NCBI GenBank assembly: GCA_002841885.1
Contig: PHBE01000012.1
Coordinates: forward strand, 62,001 to 126,000
DNA length: 64,000 bases
Direction: 5' to 3'
From: Deltaproteobacteria bacterium HGW-Deltaproteobacteria-18
Lineage (GTDB): Bacteria; Desulfobacterota; Desulfovibrionia; Desulfovibrionales; Desulfomicrobiaceae
Shown: one piece after another, positions 8,994 to 18,163 of the stretch
How the letters are laid out: each line of letters starts with the position of its first letter
Numbering within the stretch: position 1 is the stretch's first letter
Translations under genes and position numbers: made by a program
Notes under the pieces: generated by a model
Told to the model about the DNA's origin: nothing
Database searches by the model: none
The model's input: only the letters and a program-made list of their open reading frames with translations

Positions 8994-9142
8994 CGACATT
9001 TGTATTCGAAAGCGCCTGCTCCGCGCGTCAAACAATTCGTTGTCACGCAAAGAGGAGACGCTTTTTTTAATACTGTCTGCGAGATGACTCCTGCCGCTTG
9101 AGTAAAATGATGCCTTGAAAAATTTCCTGGCCGGGATAAGCC

Positions 9143-9394
9143 TCAAAAAAATCTTCTGTATGGAATCATCCAGCAAAGACAGGACACAATCCAGACAACA
9201 CTGCCCGAAACAGTCAAAAAATCACCATTCTGCACTCCGGATACGATAAACAAGACGCCGGACAGGCAAAAGCCGGACAAAGCGAGCAACTCCAGCTTCC
9301 AGTCTTTAGCGTATTTCTCGTTTGCTGCTTCCTTCTCGCTCTTGAAGGCACTTTTCTTGAAATCAACTTTTCGATTATCTGATGTGTAATTCAT
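9143..9394 (-). CDS. Small membrane protein, unknown function
   Basis: An 83-aa protein with a charged N-terminal 30 residues (many Lys/Glu) and two predicted membrane helices, LLALSGFCLSGVLFIVSGV and FLTVSGSVVWIVSCLCWMI, ending in a basic YRRFF. AAGGTG lies 6 nt before the ATG, which supports translation. I do not recognise a named family. It stands alone between ppa and the NifU-like gene. Confidence 0.55.
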   Translation of the reverse strand: MNYTSDNRKVDFKKSAFKSEKEAANEKYAKDWKLELLALSGFCLSGVLFIVSGVQNGDFLTVSGSVVWIVSCLCWMIPYRRFF

Positions 9395-9697
9395 GAAAGC
9401 ACCTTACAATAGACAATGCCAAAAGTCATTCCTGGGCGCTGCTTCGTATTGAAGCAACGATCTTCCGACTCTGTGGCATGTACAACCACGATCTGATCGC
9501 TCTCGGGATCAACCTATGGAACAGCCAAAAGCTGACTTGGTCCCTTTTCTGTCTTTGAGAAGGTATTTCTGACCATTTTGGTATATGTTCAAGTCTTTGG
9601 TAACTGGTGTTGCCGAATTTCGGAGGGGGTGTTACCAGCTCGCATTGGTCTGTTCCCAGCGGGAACACATGGAATCACTCAGCAAACGGACGTGACA
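9395..9697. other. Intergenic region, nothing recognised
   Basis: About 300 bases between divergent genes, expected to hold both promoters. No repeat or RNA gene was recognised. Confidence 0.4.
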
Positions 9698-10150
9698 ATG
9701 CCCAGTTTTGACGACATCGTGAATGAACTTCAGGGAAAAATTTTTGACGAAGCGGTTCAGGCCTACGGGCAGGCCGGGTTTGAACGCTGGCGCAACAAGC
9801 CGTACCACGGCCGGCCAGCCAAGGCCGAGTACATGGGCGTATCCATCGGCACGTGCGGCGACACCATCCGCATCTTTCTGCACATCGAAAACGACCGGGT
9901 CTGTGACGCGGGTTTCGGCACCGACGGGTGCGGTTCCAGCCAGATCAGCGGGTCCATGGCCGCGGAATTGGCTGTGAACAAGACCTGCGAAGAGGTGGCT
10001 GCCATCACGGGCGAGACCGTACTGGAAGCCCTGGGCGGAACGGACTGCATGCCCGAAGAAGACCACCATTGCACCCGGCTGGCCGCCAACGCGCTGCACG
10101 AGGCTCTGGGAGATTACTACTCGAAGACGCTGGGCACGCGAGAACGCTGA
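9698..10150 (+). CDS. NifU-like N-terminal-domain protein (IscU-type scaffold)
   Basis: A 150-aa protein with the IscU/NifU-N fold. The three conserved scaffold-type cysteines are in TDGCGSSQISGSMAAEL (about residue 73), ALGGTDCMPEEDHHC (about 115) and its second Cys (about 123); GTCGDTI adds a fourth upstream. The family in Desulfovibrionales is annotated as iron-sulfur cluster assembly scaffold, often unlinked to isc genes, as here. The ATG at 9698 fits the family N-terminus (MPSFDDIVNELQ); longer frames upstream would add unrelated residues. The Shine-Dalgarno is weak. Confidence 0.8.
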   Translation: MPSFDDIVNELQGKIFDEAVQAYGQAGFERWRNKPYHGRPAKAEYMGVSIGTCGDTIRIFLHIENDRVCDAGFGTDGCGSSQISGSMAAELAVNKTCEEVAAITGETVLEALGGTDCMPEEDHHCTRLAANALHEALGDYYSKTLGTRER

Positions 10151-10184
10151 AGACTCTACGTCCTGTCTGGCGGGTTCTTTGGAA

Positions 10185-10225
10185 AATGGCTTGAGACTGT
10201 TGAATCTCAAGCCATTGCTTTCAGA
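10185..10225 (+). terminator. Terminator-like hairpin after the NifU-like gene
   Basis: AATGGCTTGAGA (10185-10196) pairs perfectly with TCTCAAGCCATT (10205-10216) around an 8-nt loop and is followed by GCTTTC. It lies 34 bp after the stop; the remaining bases to 10429 show nothing recognisable. Confidence 0.65.
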
Positions 10226-10429
10226 TGGTGGGGCCTGATTCTGTGTTGCTTGTGCCTCAAATTCTTTGGACACGTACTTGGACTTAATCATCAGCCTGTG
10301 CAGGCCTGTGACTGACGTGGCGTTTCAACAGTATTTCAGGATCGACCAGATAGGTCGAAATTATTCAATATTCGGGATCTGAGCTCATTTCAGTGCGTTA
10401 TGATTTCCACATCAAAATTCGAAAAACCA

Positions 10430-11160
10430 CTATTTTATGCTCGGATTAATATTATGCGGACAGGATGTTTGCTTGAAGAATTCTGACAAAAATGTACAGT
10501 CAAGTTTTGGAGTTCTCTCAATCACAAACATTACATAGACAAGGACAATGGTTGACACCAGCATGAACAGTGGGCCGAAAAGCCAGAACACAAGGGGAAC
10601 GAGATAATAATACGCGCGCATGCCGATGTAGAAATACGTTCCAGCCTTGCTAAGCTGCATGGCGACAAACGTTATCGATGTGCCGTAGTTCCCGTCTGTT
10701 ATCGGTGTATTGATGATGAATCCCACATGACTGAACAACCGGATCGAAAACGAAAAACTGAAAAAAGCGATGAAGAGATCCCCCAATATCACGATCATCT
10801 TCAGCGTCATTGTATTTTGCGTCGTTGATCCGTACAGGTTCAACATATGCCAGGCATCTCCCAACTTATCCGCCTGCCCGGACGGGTAAGCACTCCCACG
10901 GCAAGCAGTATCGCCGTTGAAGCAAGAAACGTGGCTGCCATTGTAGAATTACGCAGCGTCTGTACGGCTAGTATATCCCTCTTTTCTTCCATGATGTTTA
11001 CAACCCATCCTGTTCTTGCCAGCTTCGTTGCTCCATAGAGCGAATAAATAGGATTTATTTTTAGCTTCCACGATAAAAACAAATGGTAGAATGAAAAAAG
11101 GCCTATGGATATGGCAAGACAAATGATATCGAGATAATATGGCTCTATCAAAACATTCAT
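10430..11160 (-). pseudogene. DUF599 family membrane protein, interrupted by a frameshift
   Basis: Two overlapping frames on the minus strand make one DUF599-type protein of about 240 aa. The upstream part (from ATG 11160) has DIICLAISIGLFSFYHLF, then RTGWV, AVQTLRNSTMAATFLASTA; the downstream part has KMIVILGDLFIAFFSFSFS, the Phe-rich helix typical of this family, and further membrane helices. The frames join near 10885-10890, in CCGGGC, where one missing base would explain the break. It may be a true pseudogene or a sequencing error. Function of the family is unknown. GAGG precedes the start. Confidence 0.7.
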
Positions 11161-11342
11161 GCTATGCAACCTCACGGGACGGAATACCGAAAATGACGGT
11201 ATCTGAATTTTTACTTAAAAAATTTTCATTGAATTTATCGTCATGCCTTCAAATTCTATGCCTTAACTGTTCAAAACAGTCTTTCAGTTCGTATTTTTCC
11301 TGGCAAAGCGTCTGCTCTCATCAAGATTTTGCGTCCTCATGC

Positions 11343-12401
11343 TCAAACAGTGCATGTGACGAAACGGGTGATCCAGTATCCGCCAACCATAAGCCAAACC
11401 GCAAGGATACCTGCCAGCACGAAAGGCTTGAGGCCGACGACTTTGACCTTCTCGATACTTGTCTCCATCCCAAGCGCACACATAGCCATGGTCAGGAGGT
11501 AGATGTCGAGAGAGTTGATAAACCGAACAACAAAGCTGGGGATGACGCCAGTGGAATTGATGCCGATGCACAGCACGAACAAAAGAGCGAACCAGGGAAA
11601 TGACCTTTTGCCTGCTTCCGCGTTGCAGTCGTCCCTTGCGTGATCCCGGTCAGGGAAATACGTGATGAAGAGACCAACAAGAATCAAGAGCGGGGCAAGC
11701 AACACGACCCGGAGCATCTTCACAATGACGGCAATATTGCCTGATTCGTGAGAGATTGCGTTTCCAGCCGCCACAGCGTGAGCGACTTCATGCATGGTGG
11801 AACCAACCCAGATGCCGTACCCGGAGTCCGTCAGGTGCAGCAGCCCGTTGCGATAAAGCAAGGGATACGTCAACATGGCGACTGTGCCAAAGACCACTAC
11901 GGTTCCCACAGCGATGCTGCTTTCATGCGACTTGGCGCGGACCACGGGCTCTGTTCCCAAGATGGCGGCAGCCCCGCATACTGAACTGCCTGCAGCAGTC
12001 AGCATGGCCAGGCGTCTCGACATGCCGAGCACCTTTGTTCCCACCAGCGTACCTCCCACAAAAGTCAGGCTGATAATGACAACATCCGCGATGACACCAG
12101 GCATGCCCACTGACGCAAGGTCCTGGATCGTAAGCCTGAACCCGTAAAGCACAATGGCGGCACGCAGCAGATTGCCGGACGAAAACAGAATGCCCGGAAC
12201 CCAATTGTCCGGCAGGTGGGACCGCAACGTGCTCCCGTATACCAAGCCCATGGCGATGCCGATGATCAGCGGACTGATTCCGACAGCCTGCACGACGGGG
12301 AGTGAAGAAATTTGCGATGCGGCGGAAGCAAAAAGAGCAACAAACAGGACGCCATTGATAATTTTAAGTGAAGAAGAGAAATCTGCATTATCGACATTCA
12401 T
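11343..12401 (-). CDS. yeiH: YeiH/UPF0324 family putative sulfate or sulfite exporter
   Basis: A 352-aa integral membrane protein with about ten hydrophobic helices. Family landmarks include GILFSSGNLLRAAIVLYGFR, LAMLTAAGSSVCGAAAI and GSTMHEVAHAVAAG, all well conserved in YeiH. The family is annotated as putative sulfate exporter; in a sulfate reducer, sulfite or another sulfur oxyanion is a plausible substrate but unproven. A LysR regulator is divergently transcribed from the 76-bp gap, the same arrangement as yeiH-yeiE in enterobacteria. A GGGA lies upstream of the ATG. Confidence 0.85.
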   Translation of the reverse strand: MNVDNADFSSSLKIINGVLFVALFASAASQISSLPVVQAVGISPLIIGIAMGLVYGSTLRSHLPDNWVPGILFSSGNLLRAAIVLYGFRLTIQDLASVGMPGVIADVVIISLTFVGGTLVGTKVLGMSRRLAMLTAAGSSVCGAAAILGTEPVVRAKSHESSIAVGTVVVFGTVAMLTYPLLYRNGLLHLTDSGYGIWVGSTMHEVAHAVAAGNAISHESGNIAVIVKMLRVVLLAPLLILVGLFITYFPDRDHARDDCNAEAGKRSFPWFALLFVLCIGINSTGVIPSFVVRFINSLDIYLLTMAMCALGMETSIEKVKVVGLKPFVLAGILAVWLMVGGYWITRFVTCTV

Positions 12402-12477
12402 AAATTCTATCCCGCCTTATTATTGAATTAATCGCCAGATAGTCCCGTCTTGACTTTTTCGCAAACGGGAACAGCTT

Positions 12478-13407
12478 GTGGCAATGACAATAATAAATTA
12501 TCAATCACCTATGAATCTCAGAAGCTTTGAAATTTTTTTGGCGTTGGCACGCACGCCGAATATGCGCGAAGTGGCGTCCCGCCTGTATCTCACACAGGCG
12601 GGAGTCTCGAGCGCGTTACGCGGAATGGAATCGGAGTTGGGAGTGGCGCTGTTCGATCGCGTAGGCCGCAGCATCCGTCTCAACGAAAAAGGACGCCTGC
12701 TGGCCTCTCGTCTCGCGCCCCTGTACCGACAACTCGACGAAAGTATTCATCTTGTGGTGGCGGACACCATGGTGGGTGATGTCCGCATCGGCGCATCAAC
12801 GACGCTTGCCGACTATGTCCTCCCGCAAACACTCTACAACTTCAAAATTCAACACGAATTGGTGAACATCTCCGTTGTGTCCGCCAATACCCGAGAGGTA
12901 GTGAGACGAGTCGCAAACGGCGAGCTGGACATGGGATTCGTCGAAGGCGAGGTGCACGATATAAAAGTCCGGACAGCGGTACTGCACGAAGAAGCCCTAG
13001 TCGTGGTCACATCCGACAGAAACCTGGCAGCAGCAGGCCCCTATCCGCTCAAGGAGCTCATGGACAAGAAATGGCTGATTCGACAAGAAGGATCGGGCAC
13101 AAGGGAAACTTTTCTGCAGCAAGTCATGCGCCACGGGCTCACTCCTCATATTTTCCTGGAGTTTAGCAACAACGAGGCCATCAAAACTGTGCTGCACAAT
13201 CCCGAAACGCTGGTCTGCATTTCCCCGCTGGTGGTGGACACCGAACTGCGGCACAAGGAATTCTTCATTGTTCCGATCGAAGAGACAACCTTCACTCGTT
13301 TGTTCATGCGGGTAATGCACCGAGAGAGACCCCCCTCTCCCTTGATGCAGAGCGTGACGGAAGCCTTGAGCGACAATCTTCACCAGATCATCCCAAATCC
13401 ACAGTAG
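12478..13407 (+). CDS. LysR family regulator, divergent from yeiH
   Basis: A 309-aa LysR-type regulator: winged HTH at about 15-72 (FEIFLALARTPNMREVASRL, TQAGVSSALRGMESELG) and a periplasmic-binding-like effector domain from about 100 (GDVRIGASTTLADYVLP). The effector half resembles the CysB/YeiE/Cbl group. Given the divergent yeiH, it likely controls that exporter from the shared 76-bp intergenic region. The start may be ATG 12478 or the in-frame ATG 12511 (NLRSFEIF); neither has a strong ribosome site. Confidence 0.85.
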   Translation: MAMTIINYQSPMNLRSFEIFLALARTPNMREVASRLYLTQAGVSSALRGMESELGVALFDRVGRSIRLNEKGRLLASRLAPLYRQLDESIHLVVADTMVGDVRIGASTTLADYVLPQTLYNFKIQHELVNISVVSANTREVVRRVANGELDMGFVEGEVHDIKVRTAVLHEEALVVVTSDRNLAAAGPYPLKELMDKKWLIRQEGSGTRETFLQQVMRHGLTPHIFLEFSNNEAIKTVLHNPETLVCISPLVVDTELRHKEFFIVPIEETTFTRLFMRVMHRERPPSPLMQSVTEALSDNLHQIIPNPQ

Positions 13408-13471
13408 ACCCGGGAGTGATACCGGAAAATTTGCAGGAGCCTTTTTTGCGGGAACTCCGCTCGAAGAAATT

Positions 13472-13750
13472 GGGGTCAAGTCTGCCTTTGACTTATGTGT
13501 GGATCATTCAAATGCGACTATCACAAGAAGCTGCTCTCAGGCCTCAATCCGTATTGCTTGATTCCACCCAGGCACCCTGCGCTCCGAATACTCAAAAATT
13601 ACTTTCCGGGGACAAAGCGCGGATTAAGACGATATTGCAAGTCAAATCTTTATCTTACAATTTCCGACGGCAGAAATTACCTGCGATGTATCGGTTTGCG
13701 GATTTTCCCCGCAGTCTTGATGGCAGAAAAGTCAAAAGCAGACTCGCCCC
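13472..13750. repeat. MITE-like element, copy B, with 22-23-bp inverted terminal repeats
   Basis: The left end (13472-13494, GGGGTCAAGTCTGCCTTTG then ACTT) and the right end (13729-13750, AAGTCAAAAGCAGACTCGCC then CC) are inverted copies with about two mismatches and one gap. The 279-bp interior has no transposase and is homologous to 5153-5428. It fills the space between the convergent LysR and alpha/beta hydrolase genes. Ends of this kind recur at 18.6-19.0, 35.06 and 6.2 kb. Confidence 0.7.
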
Positions 13751-13760
13751 CCCTTTCTAT

Positions 13761-14618
13761 TCAGACATGCCTGCCGCACCATCTCTCAATGGCCTCGCGC
13801 ATGCCCTGCGGCTGCTCAGTGGGAATCCAGTGTACGGAGTCGAGATGCTCGACCCGGCAGTCCGGAAGCTCTGCCAGGCACCTGACGGTGATCCCCGGGT
13901 CGCCAAACATTCCGCCACTGGACAGCAGGGACAATGCCGGCGTGGCGATTTCCGACAGATCGGGCAGCGGATCCGTCACGGCCAGAAGGTCCTGTATGTA
14001 GGCCACGGTGGGAAGGATGCGCAACTCGTGATGGGGCGAGGCGTAGCGATCCGTTGGGAAGGAGCCGCCGGCCATGGAGGCGTAGGCGGCCTGGTCGAGG
14101 ATTTCGAGGTCCAGGGATGGCAGGGTTTTCCGGTGGATGCCGGCGGCCGCCAGGGCCCTGAGGGATGGCGTCACGGCGGCCAGCAGAGGACGCAGGTGCA
14201 GGACGTGTTTCATGCGGCCGGTGATGGCGGCGCGGAACATGGGCTCAATGAGCACCAGCCCCGAGACGAGACCTGGTTCAAGCCGCGCGAACCACAGAGC
14301 CAGGTTGGCGCCCAGGCAATGCCCTACGACCTCGGCCGGCCCGGTCGCCTCCGAACGCAGGATTCCGGCCAGGTCCGAGGCCCACACACCCATGCCGATC
14401 CTCCCCCTCCACACGGAGCCGCCATGTCCGCGCAGGTCCATGCGCAGAATGTCCCAGCTGTCGACCAGGCGCGTCTCGTCCAGAAACCTCCACCATCTGG
14501 TCATGTTGCTGGCCACGCCGTGCAACAAGACCAGAGTTCGCCGCGGCTTCCCGGCCCCGGTCAGACCGTAGGCGATGCGCGCCCCGTCCGGTGCTGCGTA
14601 TACCTTGCGTACCTCCAT
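13761..14618 (-). CDS. Alpha/beta hydrolase with a Cys in the nucleophile elbow
   Basis: A 285-aa hydrolase: oxyanion region LVLLHGVASNMTRWWRF, nucleophile elbow VVGHCLGANLALW and a C-terminal SVHWIPTEQP carrying the likely catalytic His. The usual elbow G-x-S-x-G reads G-H-C-L-G, so the nucleophile would be Cys, as in dienelactone-hydrolase-like members. The start at 14618 is set by GGAGGAG 6 nt upstream. A longer frame to 14738 exists, but its first 36 residues belong to the IS3 OrfB remnant, so the insertion sequence abuts the gene's ribosome site. Substrate unknown. Confidence 0.8.
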   Translation of the reverse strand: MEVRKVYAAPDGARIAYGLTGAGKPRRTLVLLHGVASNMTRWWRFLDETRLVDSWDILRMDLRGHGGSVWRGRIGMGVWASDLAGILRSEATGPAEVVGHCLGANLALWFARLEPGLVSGLVLIEPMFRAAITGRMKHVLHLRPLLAAVTPSLRALAAAGIHRKTLPSLDLEILDQAAYASMAGGSFPTDRYASPHHELRILPTVAYIQDLLAVTDPLPDLSEIATPALSLLSSGGMFGDPGITVRCLAELPDCRVEHLDSVHWIPTEQPQGMREAIERWCGRHV

Positions 14619-14638
14619 GGCATCTCCTCCAAGGATCG

Positions 14639-14780
14639 ACGAATCATCTCTCGGTTTGGGCTCATACCGGTGCACCGTCCGGCTAAGGCCCAGTGCCGCG
14701 CATGCCTGACGTTCACTGAAGCCATGCTCACTGTGCATGTAATCCGCTAACTCGCGCTTCTCGGCTGGCCTCAGAGCTTT
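14639..14780 (-). pseudogene. IS3-family transposase OrfB, 5' fragment
   Basis: In the -1 frame relative to OrfA the translation reads ALRPAEKRELADYMHSEHGF then SERQACAALGLSRTVHRYEP, the conserved start of IS3-group OrfB. The sequence AAAAAAG at the end of OrfA is a typical -1 slippery site. Homology stops after about 47 residues (PKPRDDSS), so the integrase core with the DDE motif is gone and the element cannot move by itself. Confidence 0.8.
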
Positions 14781-15037
14781 TTTGTGATGACGTCCTTCAA
14801 GGCCTCGTTTTCGAGACTGAGATTGGCGAACATGCGCTTGAGCTTGCTGTTCTCTTCTTCAAGCTCCTTGATCCTGCGGATATCCGAGGCCTCCATGCCG
14901 CCAAACTTGGCCTTCCACTGGTAGTAGGTGGCCTGGCTCACGCCGTGTTCGCGGCAAATATCGGCAACCTTGCGACCGCCATCGGCTTCTTTCAAAATCC
15001 GAATGATCTGACTCTCCGAAAATCGAGACTTCTTCAT
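14771..15037 (-). CDS. IS3-family transposase OrfA
   Basis: An 88-aa OrfA with an N-terminal HTH (SESQIIRILKEADGGRKVAD, CREHGVSQATYYQWKAKFGG) and a C-terminal leucine zipper (ELEEENSKLKRMFANLSLEN), the normal architecture. It looks intact, but its partner OrfB is truncated just downstream. About 220 bases upstream (15038-15265) carry no gene; the insertion sequence end probably lies there, but I could not place a convincing terminal repeat. Confidence 0.9.
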   Translation of the reverse strand: MKKSRFSESQIIRILKEADGGRKVADICREHGVSQATYYQWKAKFGGMEASDIRRIKELEEENSKLKRMFANLSLENEALKDVITKKL

Positions 15038-15265
15038 CTTGCCCTCCGTGAGGCAATCTTTACCAGAAATCTCTATTTTTCAATGCCCCTGTTTTACGGG
15101 AAGGCTACAAGGATGAGGCAGCCCATAAATGACGAACGTACGTTGCCTCATTCCGCCGCATGCGGTATCGAAACCTTAAAAACACGAAAATATTGTGGGC
15201 GCGGAAGACGGCATCCGTAGCTCGAAGCATTGTGCCCGCCCGTTGCCCGAGAAGGAGGCTGTGCC

Positions 15266-16294
15266 ATGATGACGAAAAAGAGCGTATCCCGCATCGCGGC
15301 GGACGGGGAACGGCATTCCGGGCGGGTGATGCCGCCCTGGCATGCCGCCATGGCGGACTATCGGGAGAGCAGCAGCCTGAAGGCCGGCTGGCAGGTCATG
15401 AATACCCTGCTGCCGTACGGAGGGCTGTGGCTGCTGATGATCTGGAGCGTGCGGAACGGATACCCGTATGGATTGACCTTGGCGTTGGGTGTCGTGGCCG
15501 CAGCGTTTCTTGTCCGGATCTTCATTTTATTCCATGATTGCGTGCACGGCTCGCTGTTCCGAAGCAAGGGCCTGAACACGTTCTTCGGCTATCTCTTCGG
15601 GGTACTGGTCTTCACCCCCTTCGAGGACTGGAAATTCAGCCATCTCAAGCACCACGGCAACTACGCGAACCTCGACGTGCGTGGGTTCGGCGACATCTGG
15701 ACTCTGACCCGGGCCGAATACGAAGGGGCCTCGCCCACCAAGCAACTGAGCTACCGGCTGTACCGAAATCCGCTGTTTCTCCTGGGATTTGGCGCACTGT
15801 TCAGCTTCCTGCTCCGCTTCCGCCTGCCGGGGCAGCAGACCAGGCGCAAGGAGCGGATGAGCGTCCTGCTGACCAACCTCCTGATCGTCGGCGTGGCGCT
15901 GCTGGTAGGCTGGACCGTGGGCTGGAGAACGTATCTCCTGATCCAGATGCCGGTGCTCTGGCTGGCCGGCGCGTTGGGGATCTGGCTCTTCTATGTCCAG
16001 CACCAGTTCGAAGGCGTCTACTGGGCGCGCAGACAGGACTGGGACCCCGTGCGGGCCGCCATGGACGGCAGTTCCTTTTATGACCTGCCGCCGGTGCTGC
16101 GCTGGTTTTCCGGGTACATCGGCTACCACCACATCCACCATCTGGGCCCCCGGATCCCGAACTACCGCCTGAAGGAATGCTTCGACGCCCTTCCCGCCCT
16201 GCAGGCCAAGCGTCCCCTGACCATCAGGGAAAGCCTGGGCTGCGTCCGCCTCAAGCTCTGGGACGAGGAGCATCAGGTGCTGACCGGATTCTGA
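15266..16294 (+). CDS. Membrane fatty acid desaturase
   Basis: A 342-aa membrane-bound di-iron desaturase. The three histidine boxes are HDCVH, HLKHH and HHIHH, in the usual order and spacing, with hydrophobic pairs GGLWLLMIWSV, AAAFLVRIFILF, LLIVGVALLVGW and LLIQMPVLWLAGALGIWLF. It resembles acyl-lipid omega desaturases (FADS family). An O2-dependent enzyme in a likely anaerobe is notable and may reflect transfer or oxygen-defence use. AAGGAGG lies 7 nt before ATG 15266. It is monocistronic. Confidence 0.85.
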   Translation: MMTKKSVSRIAADGERHSGRVMPPWHAAMADYRESSSLKAGWQVMNTLLPYGGLWLLMIWSVRNGYPYGLTLALGVVAAAFLVRIFILFHDCVHGSLFRSKGLNTFFGYLFGVLVFTPFEDWKFSHLKHHGNYANLDVRGFGDIWTLTRAEYEGASPTKQLSYRLYRNPLFLLGFGALFSFLLRFRLPGQQTRRKERMSVLLTNLLIVGVALLVGWTVGWRTYLLIQMPVLWLAGALGIWLFYVQHQFEGVYWARRQDWDPVRAAMDGSSFYDLPPVLRWFSGYIGYHHIHHLGPRIPNYRLKECFDALPALQAKRPLTIRESLGCVRLKLWDEEHQVLTGF

Positions 16295-16562
16295 CGGTGC
16301 GCTCTGCACGAGCACTGCCTTGACCTCGGTCCTTTTGGGAGACCCTTTTACCGCCGCAACGTTGATAATCCGACAAAGGCAGAAGGCAAAGAAATCTGAG
16401 GTGTTATCCTGGGATTGTTACCCGAGGCGAGAAAACCTGATTTTCTGTCCCGCTGGAGCGCTTTCTCTTGACCTCGGTTTTTTTGATGGGTTCCCCCCTT
16501 TTCATCCTCTACGAAAATCTCTGCTTCTGGACGGCACGAGCGTGAGGAGGCTGCACTCCCGG

Positions 16563-17660
16563 TCAGCCCATGCGGAAGAAGTCTTTTGTCCCGTGGGGCC
16601 GACAGCGCAGGTACTGCGGCGGCACGTCTATTCCGGGGCCCAGTTTCTCAGCCGCATGCCAGGGCCAGCGCGGGTTGTAGAGCATGGCCCTGCCCAGAGC
16701 CGTCATGTCGGCCTTTCCCGATGCGACGATCTCCTCGGCCTGTCCGGGCTCGGTAATCAGCCCTACCGTGATGGTGGTCATGCCGGTTTCGCGTTTAATG
16801 CGTTCGGCAAAGGGAACCTGATAGCCCGGCGCGACAGGAATCTGCTGTGTGGGAGCCAGTCCGCCGCTGGACACGTGGATGTAACTGCACCCCTGCTCCG
16901 CAAGGCGTTTGGCGAAAGTTACGCTCTGCTCCAGGTCCCATCCACCCTCGATCCAGTCCGTGGCCGAGATGCGAACTCCGAGCGGAAAGCCCTGTGGAAG
17001 CGCGTCGCAGACTTGCCGGAAAATCTCCAGAGGCAGACGCATCCTGTTTTCCAGGCTGCCTCCATACTGGTCCGTACGGGTGTTGGACAGCGGAGACAGG
17101 AACTGATGCAGCAGATACCCGTGGGCGCAGTGCAGCTCCACGCAGTCGAAGCCGCAGGCCAGGGCGCGTTCAGCTGCCTGGCGGAAGGCCTGGGTGACCC
17201 GGGCGAGGCCGTTGTCGTTCAGTTCCACGGGCGGGGCATCCCCGGGGTTGAAGGCGATGGCCGAAGCCGAGGACGTCGTCCAGCCGCCCTGTGGGAAGCT
17301 GATGGGCTTGCCCCCTTCCCAGGGACGGTTCGTCGACGCCTTGCGTCCGGCGTGGGCCAGTTGGATCGCCACGGGCATCGATGAGTACTCCCGCAGATCC
17401 TTCCGCAGCTTGGCCAGGGCGGCTTCGGTCTCGTCGGACCACAGCCCGAGATCCTGGGACGTGATGCGCCCGGCAGGCTCCACGGATGTGGCTTCAATGA
17501 TGAGCAGTCCAGCCCCGGAGAGCGCGAGCTGCCCGAGATGGATCAGATGCCAGTTGCTGGGCATCCCGTCCCGAGCCGAATACTGGCACATCGGGGCGAC
17601 GACGATGCGGTTTTTCAGATGCAGGTTGTCAAGAACGATGGGTGAGAAAAGTGCGCTCAT
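16563..17660 (-). CDS. Old yellow enzyme family NADH:flavin oxidoreductase (YqjM-like)
   Basis: A 365-aa FMN-binding TIM barrel of class III (YqjM/thermophilic-like) ene-reductases. APMCQYSARDG near residue 23 carries the redox-tuning Cys, the active-site region is VELHCAHGYLLHQFLSP, and SNTRTDQYGGSLENR is the family signature. SSGGL and ALGRAMLYNPRW form the FMN phosphate site. It reduces activated C=C bonds with NAD(P)H; the natural substrate is unknown. The 268 bases after its 3' end hold no gene. Start ATG 17660 has an AGGAG-like site. Confidence 0.9.
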   Translation of the reverse strand: MSALFSPIVLDNLHLKNRIVVAPMCQYSARDGMPSNWHLIHLGQLALSGAGLLIIEATSVEPAGRITSQDLGLWSDETEAALAKLRKDLREYSSMPVAIQLAHAGRKASTNRPWEGGKPISFPQGGWTTSSASAIAFNPGDAPPVELNDNGLARVTQAFRQAAERALACGFDCVELHCAHGYLLHQFLSPLSNTRTDQYGGSLENRMRLPLEIFRQVCDALPQGFPLGVRISATDWIEGGWDLEQSVTFAKRLAEQGCSYIHVSSGGLAPTQQIPVAPGYQVPFAERIKRETGMTTITVGLITEPGQAEEIVASGKADMTALGRAMLYNPRWPWHAAEKLGPGIDVPPQYLRCRPHGTKDFFRMG

Positions 17661-18163
17661 GGTAACTCCTTATGGCCTCCCGTGCTACATCTGTGATGGC
17701 GGGAAGACAAGGTCGTGAAAGTTTCCATAGGTGCTCAAGAGTGCGAAAAGCCACAGTTTTCATCTTCGCTGAAGGACTGGTAGCCGGACGAGCCGTCGAT
17801 CTGGAGTACCACTTTTCCCGCGACCGCTGCGTATACAATTTCGCTGTCGGATGAAAACAAATTCTCCCCCGCGCATTGCAACTGCGTCTGAAACTCCGTA
17901 TGTTAAAAAAAGGATTCTCTACATGCCCTGGTCGTTCCGATGGCGCGCCACGCCCGGAAAATTCGATGAAACGTGTGTCAGAGTATATCCGCAAGATGCA
18001 CCGTCCAACCGGAAGCTATCCCGCCTCTGCAGAGGTAGATGGACACCGCGGAGGAGCGAGCGTCTGCGCTGGACGATGCGTTTCATGAAATCGCCAAGAT
18101 ATCCTCGACTCGGGCGATGAGGAAAATGTTGTTCCATCACTAAACCCCAACGGAGATGACATC
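17661..18163. other. Intergenic region, no confident gene
   Basis: About 500 bases. A 34-codon frame at 18039-18143 (starting MDTAEERASALDDAFHEIAK) has a GAGG just 3 nt upstream, and a partly overlapping frame begins at ATG 17967; neither is convincing alone. The sequence could be a decayed small gene. Confidence 0.35.

Noticed and set aside
13416-14750. A 444-codon plus-strand frame across the alpha/beta hydrolase
   Set aside because: It is the antisense of a well-conserved hydrolase and starts inside the MITE-like element; composition is not protein-like.
16320-17384. A 354-codon plus-strand frame overlapping the OYE gene
   Set aside because: Antisense shadow of a clear flavoenzyme; no recognisable domain.
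17629-17994. A 121-codon minus-strand frame upstream of the OYE gene
   Set aside because: Arg/Ser-rich, overlaps the start of the real gene and has no domain.
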